A DNA stretch of 64,000 nt from Roseiarcus sp963759955. Lineage in GTDB: Bacteria; Pseudomonadota; Alphaproteobacteria; Rhizobiales; Beijerinckiaceae. The stretch's first letter is position 1. Each line of letters starts with the position of its first letter. The stretch is from assembly GCA_963759955.1 (NCBI GenBank), contig CAVXCA010000092.1, forward strand, positions 62,001 through 126,000. Reading direction: 5' to 3'. The notes under the pieces are model-generated. The model was not told where the DNA came from. It saw only the letters and a program-made list of their open reading frames with translations, and did no database searches. The position numbers were made by a program, and so were the translations under genes. Positions 63,661 through 64,000 of the stretch are shown here, piece by piece.

Positions 63661-64000
63661 ATGTCGGCATTCATTCTCAGGCTTTGGACCAAATCGATCG
63701 GACGCGGTCGCTTCGCGGTGATATTCGCGGTCATCGGCGCGCTTGTTTTCGTATTGCCGGGGACGATCAATTTGGGTCTCAGCGCCGCGTTCAAGGGCGC
63801 AGGGCCCGACCCCGCCTTTGCGATCCTGGGCAATCTCCTGTTCGGCTGGCTCTCGAGTCTCGGGCTCTTGGCGCTTTTCGCGGTACTCGTGATTGCGACC
63901 CGGATGCGACTGCGGGATCTCGAGCTATCGGGAGCGCTTGTTTTCATGTTTCCCATGTTCGCCTTACCTCCGCTATCCGCATTCCTTATTCTGCGCATGC
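63661..64000 (+). CDS. Membrane protein of unknown function, cut by window end
   Basis: Open frame of 113 codons from ATG 63661 to the window edge. At least three hydrophobic segments are visible: FAVIFAVIGALVFVLPG, GNLLFGWLSSLGLLALFAVLVI and LVFMFPMFALPPLSAFLIL, separated by short charged loops (RMRLRDLE). GAGGAA lies 6 nt before the ATG. The opposite-strand frame is Arg/Ser-rich and not protein-like. The gene uses slightly more AT-rich codons than its neighbours, and the 287 bp before it are AT-richer than average. No family recognised. Confidence 0.6.
   Translation, partial: MSAFILRLWTKSIGRGRFAVIFAVIGALVFVLPGTINLGLSAAFKGAGPDPAFAILGNLLFGWLSSLGLLALFAVLVIATRMRLRDLELSGALVFMFPMFALPPLSAFLILRM

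Noticed and set aside
63579..63998. Minus-strand 139-codon frame at the window end
   Set aside because: Arg/Ser/Pro-rich shadow of a plus-strand frame that encodes clear hydrophobic helices and has a ribosome site.

Overview
The window is a 64-kb stretch of a very GC-rich, gene-dense bacterial chromosome. Gene content points to an alphaproteobacterium of the order Hyphomicrobiales (Rhizobiales). The signs are an mdh-sucC-sucD-sucA-sucB-lpd TCA operon, IalB, DUF2336, EcsC, HspQ, AddAB instead of RecBCD, a type IVb Flp pilin, and dispersed 'GTCATGGCCGGG' and 'GTCATTGCG..AGCAATCCAGA' palindromic repeats. A Chloroflexus-type malyl-CoA lyase and a second CitE-like lyase with a MaoC hydratase suggest C2/C1 assimilation chemistry (ethylmalonyl-CoA pathway, serine cycle or related). 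I cannot name the genus. I saw no rRNA, tRNA, CRISPR array, prophage, transposase or integrase.

Layout. 0-5 kb: an unusual pyruvate kinase, a DEAD-box-type RNA helicase, a small secreted protein and argG. 5-16.8 kb: a PAP2 phosphatase with an atypical SDR; a TIM-barrel/PfkB-kinase/histidine-phosphatase cluster of unknown pathway facing transaldolase; an envelope lipoprotein hydrolase; overlapping LpxH-like hydrolase and GT4 glycosyltransferase genes; a maoC-citE pair; DUF2336. 16.8-32.7 kb: a FrnE-like DsbA, an oligopeptide-type binding protein, IalB, HspQ, malyl-CoA lyase, AsmA, SMP-30, EcsC, UppP, Flp pilin, GT87, a periplasmic DsbA, xylose isomerase and arginase. 33-42.3 kb: the malate dehydrogenase/succinyl-CoA synthetase/2-oxoglutarate dehydrogenase operon with a YciI gene inserted, preceded by an AT-rich control region holding an ATTGTATACAAT operator-like palindrome. 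42.6-52.4 kb: bacterioferritin, CDP-diacylglycerol diphosphatase, two tandem L,D-transpeptidases, an exported protein-isoaspartate methyltransferase, a membrane spermidine-synthase-like protein, a lipoprotein hydrolase and a TAXI/Sel1 pair. 52.5-60.7 kb: addA, addB and cobQ. 61-64 kb: an ACP/adenylate-forming ligase/FabG-like reductase cassette, divergent from cobQ across a 39-bp perfect hairpin, then a membrane protein cut by the window end.

The strongest anomaly is a set of five +1 frameshifts between 41.6 and 61.2 kb, in lpd, the spermidine-synthase-like gene, the lipoprotein hydrolase, addB and the ACP. Each is repaired by deleting one base. In four of the five, removing one A from an AA or AAA run restores both the reading frame and a GANTC site, the CcrM methylation motif of alphaproteobacteria. 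I read these as probable methylation-associated base-calling errors rather than dead genes. One of them fuses addB and addA into a false 2203-codon frame; another destroys the phosphopantetheine site of the ACP. The best candidates for new biology are the ACP-ligase-SDR cassette, the TIM-barrel/PfkB/phosphatase cluster, and the cell-envelope block at 44.4-50.5 kb.
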